A stretch of DNA of 64,000 nucleotides, from the NCBI RefSeq assembly GCF_900580865.1, contig NZ_UTBZ01000140.1:339524-403523 (forward strand). The letters are read 5' to 3'. Both the position numbers and the translations under genes were made by a program. This DNA is from Pseudomonas viridiflava (GTDB taxonomy: Bacteria > Pseudomonadota > Gammaproteobacteria > Pseudomonadales > Pseudomonadaceae). Position 1 is the stretch's first letter. Each line of letters starts with the position of its first letter. The notes below the pieces were generated by a model that was not told where the DNA came from, made no database searches, and worked only from the letters and a program-made list of their open reading frames with translations. Positions 26,625-35,378 of this stretch are shown in pieces.

Positions 26625-26858
26625 CAACGTCGGAATCGCGGCATAGAATTCCGGGCGATCGAGCTGTATGTGCTGATCCTTGATCAACAAGGGTGTCAGG
26701 CTGATCGCAGCGACGATCGCCACCGGCAGGTACTCTAGCGCCCGCGCAATAAACGGCGGCCAGTGCTCGGTGTTGACTTGCAGTGGCAGCGCGCGTGGCA
26801 GAAAGGTCACAGCCATCATCAGCGCGACGACCAGAATCAGGAACGTTTGGTCAGGCAT
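26541..26858 (-). CDS. azlD: AzlD-type branched-chain amino-acid export subunit
   Basis: 105 residues, about four hydrophobic helices; LVVALMMAVTFLPRALPL near the N-terminus is the family signature. AzlD works with AzlC to export branched-chain amino acids and analogues. Its start lies inside azlC (22-base overlap), and its end overlaps the LysR gene from the other strand by 84 bases. Confidence 0.9.
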   Translation of the reverse strand: MPDQTFLILVVALMMAVTFLPRALPLQVNTEHWPPFIARALEYLPVAIVAAISLTPLLIKDQHIQLDRPEFYAAIPTLLCAYFSKNLFLSVAVGTAAYIALGSFM

Positions 26859-27553
26859 ACACCCACTCCGCAGCCCACAAACGTGGCGATAAACACATTG
26901 AACGGCGAACTGCCGACCAGACTCAGCGCGCCCATGCACACCACGGCAGCAGCGGCGGCGATGAGTTTGTTGCGCGTGTTGCACAGCGACACCAGCACGT
27001 AGAGCATCATCGCCGTCAGGGCGTAGTCGAGCTGGTATTTGATCAGGTGCGCCGCGTACTGCGCGCAGACCGCGCCGAGCAAACCACCGAGCACCCAAGA
27101 GGTGTGGCAGAACAGGTTGAAGCCGATCAAGTAACGCACGTTGACCGGCGCACCAGTGCCGAGTTTGACGCTGTGGAACGCAAAGGATTCGTCAGTCAGG
27201 CCGCCGGCATAAGCCCAGCGTTCCATGCGGCTCAAACCGAGGGCGCGCAGGGCTTTGGCCATGTACACCGACATCAACATGTGCCGCGCGTTGATCAGGA
27301 ACGTGGTCAGCACAATGGTGGTCAGCGACGCGCCGCTGGAGATCAGCGCCAGTGCAGCGAATTGCGAAGCGCCGGCGTAAACAAACAAACACATCGCCAC
27401 CGGCAGCCACATCGGCAAGCCGGCGTTGACGGCCATCAGCCCGAACACGAATGACACCGTGAAGTAGCCAGCGACGACCGGGCTGGCTTCGGCAAACGTG
27501 CGCGACGGCTGTTGGGCAGCCATCAACGGCGCACTGCCGGACGTTTCATTCAT
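26837..27553 (-). CDS. azlC: AzlC-type branched-chain amino-acid exporter
   Basis: 238 residues, about 7-8 helices. AzlC motifs are VFGLMAVNAGLPMW, YAGASQFAAL near residue 60 and LINARHMLMS near 88. With AzlD it exports branched-chain amino acids or analogues. Its ATG overlaps the GNAT stop (ATGA), putting it in the oxygenase-GNAT-azlC-azlD operon, which suggests it exports the hydroxylated or acetylated product. Confidence 0.92.
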   Translation of the reverse strand: MNETSGSAPLMAAQQPSRTFAEASPVVAGYFTVSFVFGLMAVNAGLPMWLPVAMCLFVYAGASQFAALALISSGASLTTIVLTTFLINARHMLMSVYMAKALRALGLSRMERWAYAGGLTDESFAFHSVKLGTGAPVNVRYLIGFNLFCHTSWVLGGLLGAVCAQYAAHLIKYQLDYALTAMMLYVLVSLCNTRNKLIAAAAAVVCMGALSLVGSSPFNVFIATFVGCGVGVCLTKRS

Positions 27554-28017
27554 AGATCCCTCTCAAATGTCCGTTCGCCATGAGGCTCGCAAAAACCCTG
27601 GGCAGTCCAAAAACGCTTGCCCGCGAGGTTAGCATCGTCGACGAACAGAAACATCCGTAACACACCGACCCGTTTCATATCGGACGACGCCGCTTCAACC
27701 AGTCGTTGACCGACGCCCTGGCTGCGATAGCGCGGGCTCACGGCCAGATGATTGATGGTGCCGCGACTGCCGAGCATGCCGCCCAACACCGCGCCGACGA
27801 TTTCGCCGGCGATGTCGAAGGCGAGATAGGCCGTGGTGGTTTTCTGGATCAGCACGCCGCGCAGGCACTTGGCGTCCTGCCATTCGCAGAAGGACACTTC
27901 GTCGAACTGGCGGAAGAAGCGCTCCATGCGCTGCGCATCCTTGGCCGTGGCGCGTCGCAGCACCACCGGCGTCGAGCATTCGACGCCATCGATTGGGGTG
28001 ATCTGATTAGCGAACAA
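27550..28017 (-). CDS. GNAT family N-acetyltransferase in the azlCD operon
   Basis: About 155 residues. GNAT features are a front strand STPVVLRRATAKDA, and the acetyl-CoA loop in SPRYRSQGVGQRLVE after INHLAV. No ATG fits; TTG at 28017 gives an 11-base overlap with the oxygenase gene, and GTG codons a little downstream are alternatives. It may N-acetylate the amino acid handled by the operon, or an unrelated amine. Confidence 0.78.
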   Translation of the reverse strand: MFANQITPIDGVECSTPVVLRRATAKDAQRMERFFRQFDEVSFCEWQDAKCLRGVLIQKTTTAYLAFDIAGEIVGAVLGGMLGSRGTINHLAVSPRYRSQGVGQRLVEAASSDMKRVGVLRMFLFVDDANLAGKRFWTAQGFCEPHGERTFERDL

Positions 28018-28753
28018 TGTCGAAAGCGGTCCCGGGCCGCGAGAAGGAGATCGCCAGAATCTGCCGGTACGCCATTGCATGGGTGTGCGGGTTGCGGGCC
28101 GGGGTCACGTAGTGGCGCATGTCGCGGTCGAGGAAGTAAGTGGTGTCGAGAATTTCCTGGTAGGTGGTCGACGCCAGTTGGTGCTCGTGGATGTCGTACA
28201 GACGACTCTCCGCGCCCTCGACATTGTTGCGTCCCCAGAAATGCACACCGCTGAATGGATAGCCGTCGCAGTGAATGCCTTCAGGGGTAATTTCCAGTTG
28301 TTTGCCGGGTTTGATTTCGATGCGGATCTGATGGATCTGGCATTGCCAGATTTCATCGTGCAGCTCTTCCGGCAGCACGCTTTTGTACACTTCAAAATCG
28401 GTGTCGATCAGGCTGCGCATCACCGGCGAAGTAATCACTTCATCGGAGAAGTCCTGAAAGTGCCGCACCAGGCCGCCAACATAGGCGTTGTTCTCTTTCG
28501 ACTGCACGTAGGCGCGATGCTCGAGTTGCTTCAGCTCGCGAGTCTTCGGGTTGTACTCAAAGTCGCTGTAACGACGGTAACGCATGCCGGCTTCGGCCTG
28601 ACCGTAGTAACTGTCAGGCTCCATGTTTTCCCAACTTTTGGTCAGTCTGACGAAGTCGGCAAAATGACCGTAGAGATTGAAGTCACCACCCTGGACGTTG
28701 ACATATTTGTCGCGCCGTAGCGATTCGCCCACTTCTCTGTTCAAAACGATCAT
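28007..28753 (-). CDS. 2OG-Fe(II) dioxygenase, L-isoleucine dioxygenase-like (PF10014 type)
   Basis: 248 residues, the usual length for free-L-amino-acid dioxygenases related to Bacillus L-isoleucine-4-hydroxylase. Metal ligands are visible as H161-x-D163 in GIHCDGYPFSG and H214 in DMRHYVTPARN; R230 (AMAYRQIL) is placed to bind 2-oxoglutarate. Characterised relatives hydroxylate free Ile, Leu, Met or similar side chains. It is the first gene of an operon with a GNAT and the AzlCD exporter, so a hydroxylated aliphatic amino acid that is then exported is a reasonable inference. The ATG has GGAGA upstream, inside a predicted stem. Confidence 0.85.
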   Translation of the reverse strand: MIVLNREVGESLRRDKYVNVQGGDFNLYGHFADFVRLTKSWENMEPDSYYGQAEAGMRYRRYSDFEYNPKTRELKQLEHRAYVQSKENNAYVGGLVRHFQDFSDEVITSPVMRSLIDTDFEVYKSVLPEELHDEIWQCQIHQIRIEIKPGKQLEITPEGIHCDGYPFSGVHFWGRNNVEGAESRLYDIHEHQLASTTYQEILDTTYFLDRDMRHYVTPARNPHTHAMAYRQILAISFSRPGTAFDIVR

Positions 28754-28805
28754 TACCAAATTCTCCGCTGCGTTGAGCGGCCTAATCTATTAGGTGGAGA
28801 ATTTG
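28754..28805 (-). promoter_or_regulatory. Structured leader masking the ribosome site of the dioxygenase gene
   Basis: On the minus strand CAAATTCTCC (28805-28796) is perfectly complementary to GGAGAATTTG (28766-28757), which contains the Shine-Dalgarno sequence 3 bases before the ATG. Between them are two hairpins, CCTAA(TAGA)TTAGG and CCGCT(CAACGC)AGCGG, the latter sharing two G with the outer stem. This gives a compact three-way junction or two exclusive folds. The DNA palindrome CCTAATAGATTAGG could alternatively be a protein operator. Confidence 0.6.
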
Positions 28806-28931
28806 CGTCCATGAGAAAGAATTTCAGGCATTTAAAGCCCTGTTTGAAACGGCGTTTGCAGCGACCTGAAAGTAACTTTTTCATGACAAAAACACCGGTT
28901 TTTTCCGGTTTTCGTCGAAAAACCGTCGAAA

Positions 28932-28958
28932 AAAAACCCCGAACCAGTCGGGGTTTTT
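28932..28958 (-). terminator. Terminator of the porin gene
   Basis: AAAAACCCCGA/TCGGGGTTTTT stem with a short loop. On the minus strand it ends in a T run 28 bases after the porin stop codon. Confidence 0.88.
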
Positions 28959-28985
28959 CTCACGCTTCTTACACCTGATCGAGCA

Positions 28986-30305
28986 TCAGAAGATGTTGAT
29001 CGGGTAGTCCACGAACACACGCAGTTCGTTGCCGCTGACGTTGTATTCGCTGGATTTCTGCGACACACGCAGGATCGAGCTGCGCAACTTCACGCTCAGG
29101 TCTTTGGCCGGGCCGCTTTGCACGACGTACTTGAACTGATTGAAGATTTCCCGCTCGGTGCCGCCTTCGCTGGTGGACGTGGTGATGTTGTCGCCACGCA
29201 CGTAGGCGAAGTTGTAGCTCAGGCCCGGCACGCCGAATGCGCCGAAATCGAGGCCGTAGCCCAGCTGCCAGCTGCGTTCGTCTTCAGCGTTGAAGTCGGA
29301 CCAGTAGGAGTTGGCCAGATAGATGGAGTTACCGCCGTCACCGACACGACCCTGTTCTTTCTGGTAGCCGCCGTAGGCGTAGCCCAGGTTGCTGTCGCCG
29401 GTGGAGCGTTGATGCGCCACGGTGAACGAGTGCGGGCCGGTGGCGAACGTTGCAGCCAGGCTCCAGATCTTGTTGTCGCGACCGGTCACGATGCTTTCGC
29501 CCGGAACGGTGTTTTCACGAACGTACGAGCTGTCCAGCTTGGTGCGGTAGCCGTTGAAGTCCAGGGTCAGCGACTGATCCTTGTTGAACGGCAACACGTA
29601 GTTGGCGTTAACGTATTGTTTCTTCAATACGTCTTCGACGTCGGAAGCGTAAAGCGCGCCTTTGAAGTTCTCGGTGAACTGGTAGCTACCGCCCAATACG
29701 TTGATCGACTTCAGACCACCGCTGTCACGGCCTTCAGCGCTCTTGCGCGATTCGGCGGTGAAACGACCGGCGTTCAGCTCCAGGCCTTTGATCTCTTTGG
29801 ACGTGATCAATGTACCGGTGTAGCTTTCCGGCAGCAGACGCACGTTGTCGTAGCTCAGCACTGGCAGCGCCGGCATCTGGTCGCCGTAGGTCAGCACCGT
29901 ATTGGAGATACGGAATTTGACGGCTGCACCGCCCTTGGACAGGTCGTTGGCCGCTTTATCACTGCCGCCAGGCGCGTGATCAGCTTGCTTGAAAAAGTCG
30001 ATACCTTGCGCGCCGGTGCGACCTTCACCACCGTCCAGACGCAGTGCGTACAGACCGAAAGCGTCGACACCGACACCCACGGTGCCTTGGGTGAAGCCGG
30101 ACGAGAACGTACCGATGGCCGCTTGGCCCCACTCGGCTTTGTCCGGACGACCATCTTTGTAATCACGATTGATGTAAGCATTGCGCAGCAGCACTTTGAG
30201 GCTGCTGTCTTCAACAAAACCCTTGGACTCGGCCTGGTCGTTAGCCATGGCCTGAGTGGCGCTCAACATCCCCAGTGCGATCAGACTGATTCGCTTGTTC
30301 AACAT
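28986..30305 (-). CDS. OprD family outer-membrane porin
   Basis: 439 residues with a signal peptide ending at AMA-ND (~residue 21). The body alternates short beta strands and ends VDYPINIF with C-terminal Phe, as in outer-membrane barrels. OprD-family features include GFVEDSSLKVLLRNAYINRD at the N-terminus, in part, and the DGGEGRTG loop. Such porins take up basic amino acids, peptides or aromatic acids; which one is not clear. Start has AAGGAAA upstream. Confidence 0.9.
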   Translation of the reverse strand: MLNKRISLIALGMLSATQAMANDQAESKGFVEDSSLKVLLRNAYINRDYKDGRPDKAEWGQAAIGTFSSGFTQGTVGVGVDAFGLYALRLDGGEGRTGAQGIDFFKQADHAPGGSDKAANDLSKGGAAVKFRISNTVLTYGDQMPALPVLSYDNVRLLPESYTGTLITSKEIKGLELNAGRFTAESRKSAEGRDSGGLKSINVLGGSYQFTENFKGALYASDVEDVLKKQYVNANYVLPFNKDQSLTLDFNGYRTKLDSSYVRENTVPGESIVTGRDNKIWSLAATFATGPHSFTVAHQRSTGDSNLGYAYGGYQKEQGRVGDGGNSIYLANSYWSDFNAEDERSWQLGYGLDFGAFGVPGLSYNFAYVRGDNITTSTSEGGTEREIFNQFKYVVQSGPAKDLSVKLRSSILRVSQKSSEYNVSGNELRVFVDYPINIF

Positions 30306-30385
30306 TTTGTTTTCCTTATTACGGGTTGAAACGCGCTGTGTCGAACGGCGGAAACGGCGCTTTTGCACTCTTTTATTCACCCCGA

Positions 30386-30423
30386 AACAAAAAGGCCCGC
30401 CCACGATAACGTGATGGCGGGCC
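30386..30423 (-). terminator. Terminator-like hairpin between the DsbA-like and porin genes
   Basis: GGCCCGCC (30394-30401) pairs with GGCGGGCC (30416-30423), with an inner CACG/CGTG pair. Read on the minus strand it is followed by TTTTTGTTTC. It lies 180 bases past the DsbA-like stop and 80 bases before the porin ATG, so it either ends the former or attenuates the porin leader. Confidence 0.7.
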
Positions 30424-30602
30424 TGCTCCTTATTTTGAGTCATGGCGGTTGGCCACAGGCGTTGGGCCGAATCGTAGCCGCGCCCTGAACAATGTGTCAA
30501 TTTCAAGAATCGTCTTTAAATAGGTAAAAATCGTCTAAGAAACGTAAATTTTGCGCTGACTCCTTGCTGGGAAATGCACACAGCCAGTGAATCCGGTGCG
30601 TA

Positions 30603-31271
30603 TCAGGCGCAACCATCGATAGAACAAAATGCAGAAGTTTTACCGGTTTCATCGATGACGATTGCCTGTTGCAACCAATCGGCAAATGCCTGCGGCTTGC
30701 CCAGCCAGGGGCTGATGTCGACCAACTGGAACGTGCCATTCTGCTCCAGAGCAATCGTAGGAAAACCCTGACCGCCCAATTGAGCCAAAAACTGGCGACT
30801 GGCTTTTATGTGCCCTTCACTATCAACGGACTCAAACGCAATGTGGAAATCTTCCTGCGCATAGCCCATCTGCATGGCCAATTCCAACAGCACGGCTGAA
30901 TCGGCAATACGTCGCCCTTCCACATAGTGCGCGGTCTGCAACCGCCCCAGCATGCGCAGACCGCCTCGGTCTATGGCTTCGGCCGCCATGACCGCAGCAA
31001 TCGGCGGCGTCGAATCGAACACTGCCGAGTGATCGCGCAGCAAACCTTCGAAATACCCTTCGCCAAAAGGCTGGCCGGTGTACTCGGCAATGCGTCGGTC
31101 GTGGGGCATGACGTAATTGCGCAGTTGCGAGGAAACCGGCTGACGGTTGGCGCCACTCATCATGCCCCCGGCATGGGCGAGCACTGTCAGCACCTGTTGT
31201 GCGGCTTCAATCAGCGGCTTGGCGCCATAACACCAGCCGCACAATGGGTCGTAGATGTAATGAAGAATCAT
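30603..31271 (-). CDS. DsbA/FrnE-like thioredoxin-fold protein
   Basis: 222 residues without a signal peptide, so cytoplasmic. The C-x-x-C motif is at residues 11-14 (CGWC) after a short first strand (LHYIYDPL), then an inserted helical domain, then the cis-Pro region GGQGFPTIAL. This layout matches the DsbA-family branch around FrnE, oxidoreductases linked to oxidative and metal stress. ATG at 31271 with GGAG-type site nearby. Monocistronic. Confidence 0.85.
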   Translation of the reverse strand: MILHYIYDPLCGWCYGAKPLIEAAQQVLTVLAHAGGMMSGANRQPVSSQLRNYVMPHDRRIAEYTGQPFGEGYFEGLLRDHSAVFDSTPPIAAVMAAEAIDRGGLRMLGRLQTAHYVEGRRIADSAVLLELAMQMGYAQEDFHIAFESVDSEGHIKASRQFLAQLGGQGFPTIALEQNGTFQLVDISPWLGKPQAFADWLQQAIVIDETGKTSAFCSIDGCA

Positions 31272-31466
31272 GGAGAAAGCTCCGGCAAAAGTGAGAGAAA
31301 TCGATGGCGGCAGATTAGTCCCCGCATTCATGCGGAAAAACGCTGGAATGGCTTTCAGTCTGTTTCATGAATCGGTCGAATTGTCCGCTCGGTCAGATTG
31401 TGTCAATACGGACACAAATTGAAACAATCGAGCATGAGAACTTATAAGGAATAATTAACGAAAGTA

Positions 31467-31485
31467 AATGCAAAGCATTACCATT
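31467..31485 (+). promoter_or_regulatory. Probable Fur box
   Basis: AATGCAAAGCATTACCATT, followed by CGC, is close to the Pseudomonas Fur consensus (repeated NAT-A/T-AT hexamers). It lies about 30 bases before the start of a siderophore receptor gene, so iron repression is likely. Confidence 0.7.
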
Positions 31486-31514
31486 CGCGCGATCGAATTC
31501 CTCCACCCTTTCGG

Positions 31515-33620
31515 ATGCGCTTTTCAATGCCTGCCCCGTTCCGTCTTACGCCCGTCACTCTTGGGCTTTCTGCTTTTCTGTCCAGTGGTTTTGCCTATTC
31601 GGCGACCGAGTTACCCGCCACCGCGATCAGCGCCGAAGCGCAAGCCGATGACCCGCGGGTAAAGCTCAGCAGCACCGCGACGCGCACTTCAACGCCGGTG
31701 CGCTATGTGCCGCAGGCGATCGATTCGATCAAGACCGCCAACGTCGCCAACTACGGGACCAATGACCTCGGCGACGCCTTGAGCGGCATGCCCAACGTCA
31801 GCAGCAGCGCCGACACTCGCTTCGACAGCCTGCGCATTCGCGGTTTCGACGCCAGCAACGATTTCTATCTCGACGGCATCCGCGACGACAGCCAATACAA
31901 GCGCGACCTGCACAACATCGAACGCGTCGAAGTACTCAAAGGCCCAGCCGCTGTGCTGTACGGCCGTGGCAGTCAGGGCGGGATCGTCAATCGCGTGAGC
32001 AAAATGCCCGAGTTCGGCCGCCGCTCGACCATCGAAGCCCAGGGTGGCAGCGAAGATTTGCGCAGTCTTTACGCCGACCTCAGCACTGACCCGAGCGAAA
32101 ACATCAGCCTGCGCCTGAACATGGGCAACATGGATGAAAACAGCTTCCGTGACGGCGTCAGCGGTAATCGCCAATTGTTCGCGCCGTCGATGAGCTGGCA
32201 ACTGACGCCGGACCTGAACTGGCTGGTGCAATACGAATACAGCCGCTACAACCGCACCCCGGATCGTGGCATCCCCGGCGTCAACGGACGCCCGGCGGAT
32301 GTCGGTCGCGACACGACCTATGGCAACGACCACGACTTCATCGATGACAAGTCGCAATCGCTGCGCTCGAAACTCACTTACGAAATCAACGACAACTGGC
32401 AACTGCGCCAGACCCTCGGCGTGTTCAAGCTCGACAGTGATTTCGACAACACCTACCTCACCGGTTACACGCCGGCGACCAACAAGGTCACCCGTCAGCA
32501 CTGGCAGCAGGATCTGACCACCCGCAACGTGTACAACAACATCGAACTGGAAGGCGGTTTCGATACTTTTGGTCTTGAGCACCGCCTGCTCACTGGCGTC
32601 GAGATCGGCAGCCAGCGCCGCGATCCAAAGCTGTACAACGCCGCCACTGGCAGAACGCCCGGCGCGCAGCCGGTGCCGTCGCTCGACCTGTACAACCCCA
32701 ACCGCGATCTGCGCCACACCGGCAGCATGCAGGTCTCGAGCAGCAGCCACACCGAAGTCGAAAGCCGCGCGGTGTACGTGCAAGACCAACTGCGCCTGAA
32801 CGATCAATGGCAACTGCTGGGTGGTTTGCGTTACGACACCTTCGATATCGAGTCGACCAACAAGCTGCGGAACATTTCTGAAGATCGCGACAGCCACAGC
32901 ACCAGCCCGCGCGTCGGCCTGGTCTGGACGCCGTTGCAGAATCACTCGTTCTACGCCTCGTGGTCGAAGACGTTTTCGCCCGTGGGCGGGGGCTTGATCG
33001 GCATCACCCCGGGTGCCGCCGGCAACACCAACGACCTCAGTCCCGAGCTGACCAAGCAGAAAGAAATCGGCGTGAAGAGTGACTGGCTCGATGACCGTTT
33101 AAGCACCACGCTGGCGATCTATGACCTGGAACTCTACAACCGCCGCACCACCGATCCAAACGACCCGACCCTGACCGTGATGTCCGGCCTGCAGCGTTCG
33201 CGCGGGATCGAGTTGACCGCCACCGGCAACATTGTCGGCAACTGGTACATGCGCGGTGGCGTTGGTATGCAGGACGCGAAGATCGAGAAGGACAACAACG
33301 GCCTGGAAGGCAAACGCATCAACAACGTTGCCAAGCACAACGGCAGCCTGTTCCTGACCTGGAAACCGGAGATGGGCTGGTACGGTGAAACCGGTCTGAC
33401 CCTGGTTGGCCAACGTTATGCCGACAACGCCAACACCACTGTGTTGCCAGGTTATGGCCGCTGGGATGCGCTGGTCGGTTACCGCTTGAAGGATTGGGAC
33501 TTGCGCGCGGCGCTGAACAACATCACCGATCGTGAGTATTACGCGTCGGCGACCAGCCAGTATCAGATTCAGCCAGGCGCACCACGCAGCGTCGTGATGA
33601 CCGGCACCTACAGTTTCTGA
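31515..33620 (+). CDS. TonB-dependent siderophore receptor
   Basis: 701 residues. Signal peptide of ~29 residues (cut after AYSA), no N-terminal signalling domain. The plug starts near residue 55 with VPQAIDSI and contains RIRGFDASNDFYLDGIRDD and ERVEVLKGPAAVLYGRG; the barrel ends GTYSF with C-terminal Phe. Similar to catecholate-type receptors such as Fiu/PirA, but the ligand is not determined. A Fur box upstream and the REP doublet downstream frame it as a single iron-regulated gene. Confidence 0.92.
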   Translation: MRFSMPAPFRLTPVTLGLSAFLSSGFAYSATELPATAISAEAQADDPRVKLSSTATRTSTPVRYVPQAIDSIKTANVANYGTNDLGDALSGMPNVSSSADTRFDSLRIRGFDASNDFYLDGIRDDSQYKRDLHNIERVEVLKGPAAVLYGRGSQGGIVNRVSKMPEFGRRSTIEAQGGSEDLRSLYADLSTDPSENISLRLNMGNMDENSFRDGVSGNRQLFAPSMSWQLTPDLNWLVQYEYSRYNRTPDRGIPGVNGRPADVGRDTTYGNDHDFIDDKSQSLRSKLTYEINDNWQLRQTLGVFKLDSDFDNTYLTGYTPATNKVTRQHWQQDLTTRNVYNNIELEGGFDTFGLEHRLLTGVEIGSQRRDPKLYNAATGRTPGAQPVPSLDLYNPNRDLRHTGSMQVSSSSHTEVESRAVYVQDQLRLNDQWQLLGGLRYDTFDIESTNKLRNISEDRDSHSTSPRVGLVWTPLQNHSFYASWSKTFSPVGGGLIGITPGAAGNTNDLSPELTKQKEIGVKSDWLDDRLSTTLAIYDLELYNRRTTDPNDPTLTVMSGLQRSRGIELTATGNIVGNWYMRGGVGMQDAKIEKDNNGLEGKRINNVAKHNGSLFLTWKPEMGWYGETGLTLVGQRYADNANTTVLPGYGRWDALVGYRLKDWDLRAALNNITDREYYASATSQYQIQPGAPRSVVMTGTYSF

Positions 33621-33635
33621 TTTCACACAAATCCT

Positions 33636-33725
33636 TGTGGGAGCGAGCCTGCTCGCGAAAGCGTCGGGTCAGTCGACATCGTTGTTAACTGATCCACCGC
33701 ATTCGCGAGCAGGCTCGCTCCCACA
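33636..33725. repeat. REP doublet (REPIN) after the TonB receptor
   Basis: Inverted arms TGTGGGAGCGAGCCTGCTCGCGAA and its complement, ~42 bases apart, starting 16 bases after the receptor stop. Confidence 0.92.
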
Positions 33726-33807
33726 TTGAATGGGTGCGTACAAAATAATCGGGCATAAAAAAGCGCCGCCATCCCGGCAGCGCTTTGACCAATCCCTGTT
33801 GTTCTTC

Positions 33808-34020
33808 TTATCCCTCCATCACAGCCCACAATGCTTCCAGTTCGGCCTCGCTGAACAGGCCAGCGGGGTAACGCTCGATCATCATCCGGCGCGGATCAGG
33901 TTGCCTGATCTGACGCGTTCCATTGGACTTCAACCAGTGCGCGACAATCTGGAGTGATTCGCCGTTAACGGCCATGGGATGCAACGTCCGCTCGCTGACT
34001 ACGTTCACTTCGGCGTTCAT
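33808..34020 (-). CDS. Hypothetical 70-residue protein
   Basis: 70 residues from the ATG at 34020 (a longer frame with 14 extra codons exists). It is a mixed, soluble sequence with NGESLQIVAHWLKSNGTRQIR and an acidic helical end SEAELEALWAVMEG. GGAGAG upstream. No family recognised; the normal codon use and clean length suggest a real gene. Confidence 0.55.
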   Translation of the reverse strand: MNAEVNVVSERTLHPMAVNGESLQIVAHWLKSNGTRQIRQPDPRRMMIERYPAGLFSEAELEALWAVMEG

Positions 34021-34164
34021 TTCAGCGCTCTCTCCCCGTTCATGAGCGGCTACGTTATCCAAGGTTTATGACAGAACTGTTGAAGTTCTCCCCCCTCCCT
34101 AGTGCACGGGTGATGAATACAAGAGCTATGCCAAGGTTTCTGATTTGTCGACAAGCGGATACAA

Positions 34165-34198
34165 AGAAGCCCGCAGTCCAACCGGGCTGCGGGCTTCT
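34165..34198. terminator. Strong hairpin, probable bidirectional terminator before aguA end
   Basis: AGAAGCCCGCAG/CTGCGGGCTTCT, 12 perfect base pairs around a 10-base loop. Short T/A tracts only, so strength is uncertain. It lies about 70 bases beyond the aguA stop. Confidence 0.65.
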
Positions 34199-34266
34199 GT
34201 GCATGCATAGCGAGCTAATCATTACTCGGCTGATTTGTTAATCAACTCAAGCTGTTACGACTCAAC

Positions 34267-35373
34267 TCACTCTTTGTGCGGCGCGGGTTGCTGTTGGGTA
34301 AGGCAGTGGATATTGCCGCCACCCAGTAACAGTTCGCGGCCCGGCACCAGCACCACTTCGTGCTGCGGGAACAGCTTCTGCAAAATCTCTTTCGCCGGCG
34401 CATCCATTGGATCGTCGAAGCTCGGCGCGATGATGCCGCCGTTGACGATCAGGAAGTTCACGTAGGAACCGGCCAGGCGCACAGACGGATTGCGCTCCTG
34501 CGTGCCGTCCACCGGGTCGACACCGGCGCACTCTTCTTCGGTCGCGTACAACGGCCCCGGAATCGGCATTTTGTGCACCGTGAACGGGCGACCCTTGGCG
34601 TCAGTGCTGCTTTGCAGGACTTTCATTGCCGCCTGGCAGCGCGGATAGTTCGGATCCTGTGGATCATCGGTCCACGCCAGCAGCACTTCGCCCGGACGCA
34701 CGTAGCAACAGAAGTTATCCACATGGCCGTCGGTTTCGTCGTTGAACAAACCGTCCGGCAGCCAGATGATTTTATCCACAGCCAGATTGGCGCTGAGCAC
34801 CGCCTCGATTTCTTCGCGGCCCAGGTGCGGGTTGCGATTGCGGTTGAGCAGGCATTCTTCGGTGGTGATCAGCGTGCCTTCGCCGTCGACGTGAATCGAG
34901 CCGCCTTCGAGCACAAAACCTTCAGTGCGATAACGCGGGCTGCGCTCGATCTCGAGGATCTTGCCGCCGACCTGCGAATCACGATTCCACGGCGAGTACA
35001 GACCGCCGTCGAAACCGCCCCAAGCATTAAAGTCCCAGTTCACACCGCGCACTTCGCCGTTGTTGTTGATGACGAAGGTCGGGCCGCTGTCGCGTACCCA
35101 AGCGTCATCGCTGGACATCTCGACCACGCGGATGTTGGGTACATCGAGGCGCGCGCGGGCGTTTTCGTACTGCCCGGCGGACACAGCCACGGTCACCGGT
35201 TCAAAACGCGCAATAGCCTTGGCCACCGCTGCGTGTGCGGCTTGCGCCGGTTTGCCGCCCAGACGCCAGTTGTCCGGGCGCTCGGGCCAGATCATCCAGG
35301 TCTGCGTTTGTGGCGCCCACTCGGCCGGCATGTGAAAGCCGTCGGCGCGCGGGGTACTTTTCAAGGTGGTCAT
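34267..35373 (-). CDS. aguA: Agmatine deiminase AguA
   Basis: Converts agmatine to N-carbamoylputrescine and ammonia in the arginine decarboxylase route to putrescine. 368 residues, normal length. Guanidine-binding features are MSSDDAWVRDSGPTF near residue 86, ETDGHVDNFCCYVRPG near 214 and the catalytic Cys357 in GGGNIHCLTQQ. Five bases after aguB on the same transcript. Confidence 0.97.
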   Translation of the reverse strand: MTTLKSTPRADGFHMPAEWAPQTQTWMIWPERPDNWRLGGKPAQAAHAAVAKAIARFEPVTVAVSAGQYENARARLDVPNIRVVEMSSDDAWVRDSGPTFVINNNGEVRGVNWDFNAWGGFDGGLYSPWNRDSQVGGKILEIERSPRYRTEGFVLEGGSIHVDGEGTLITTEECLLNRNRNPHLGREEIEAVLSANLAVDKIIWLPDGLFNDETDGHVDNFCCYVRPGEVLLAWTDDPQDPNYPRCQAAMKVLQSSTDAKGRPFTVHKMPIPGPLYATEEECAGVDPVDGTQERNPSVRLAGSYVNFLIVNGGIIAPSFDDPMDAPAKEILQKLFPQHEVVLVPGRELLLGGGNIHCLTQQQPAPHKE

Positions 35374-35378
35374 CGGGA

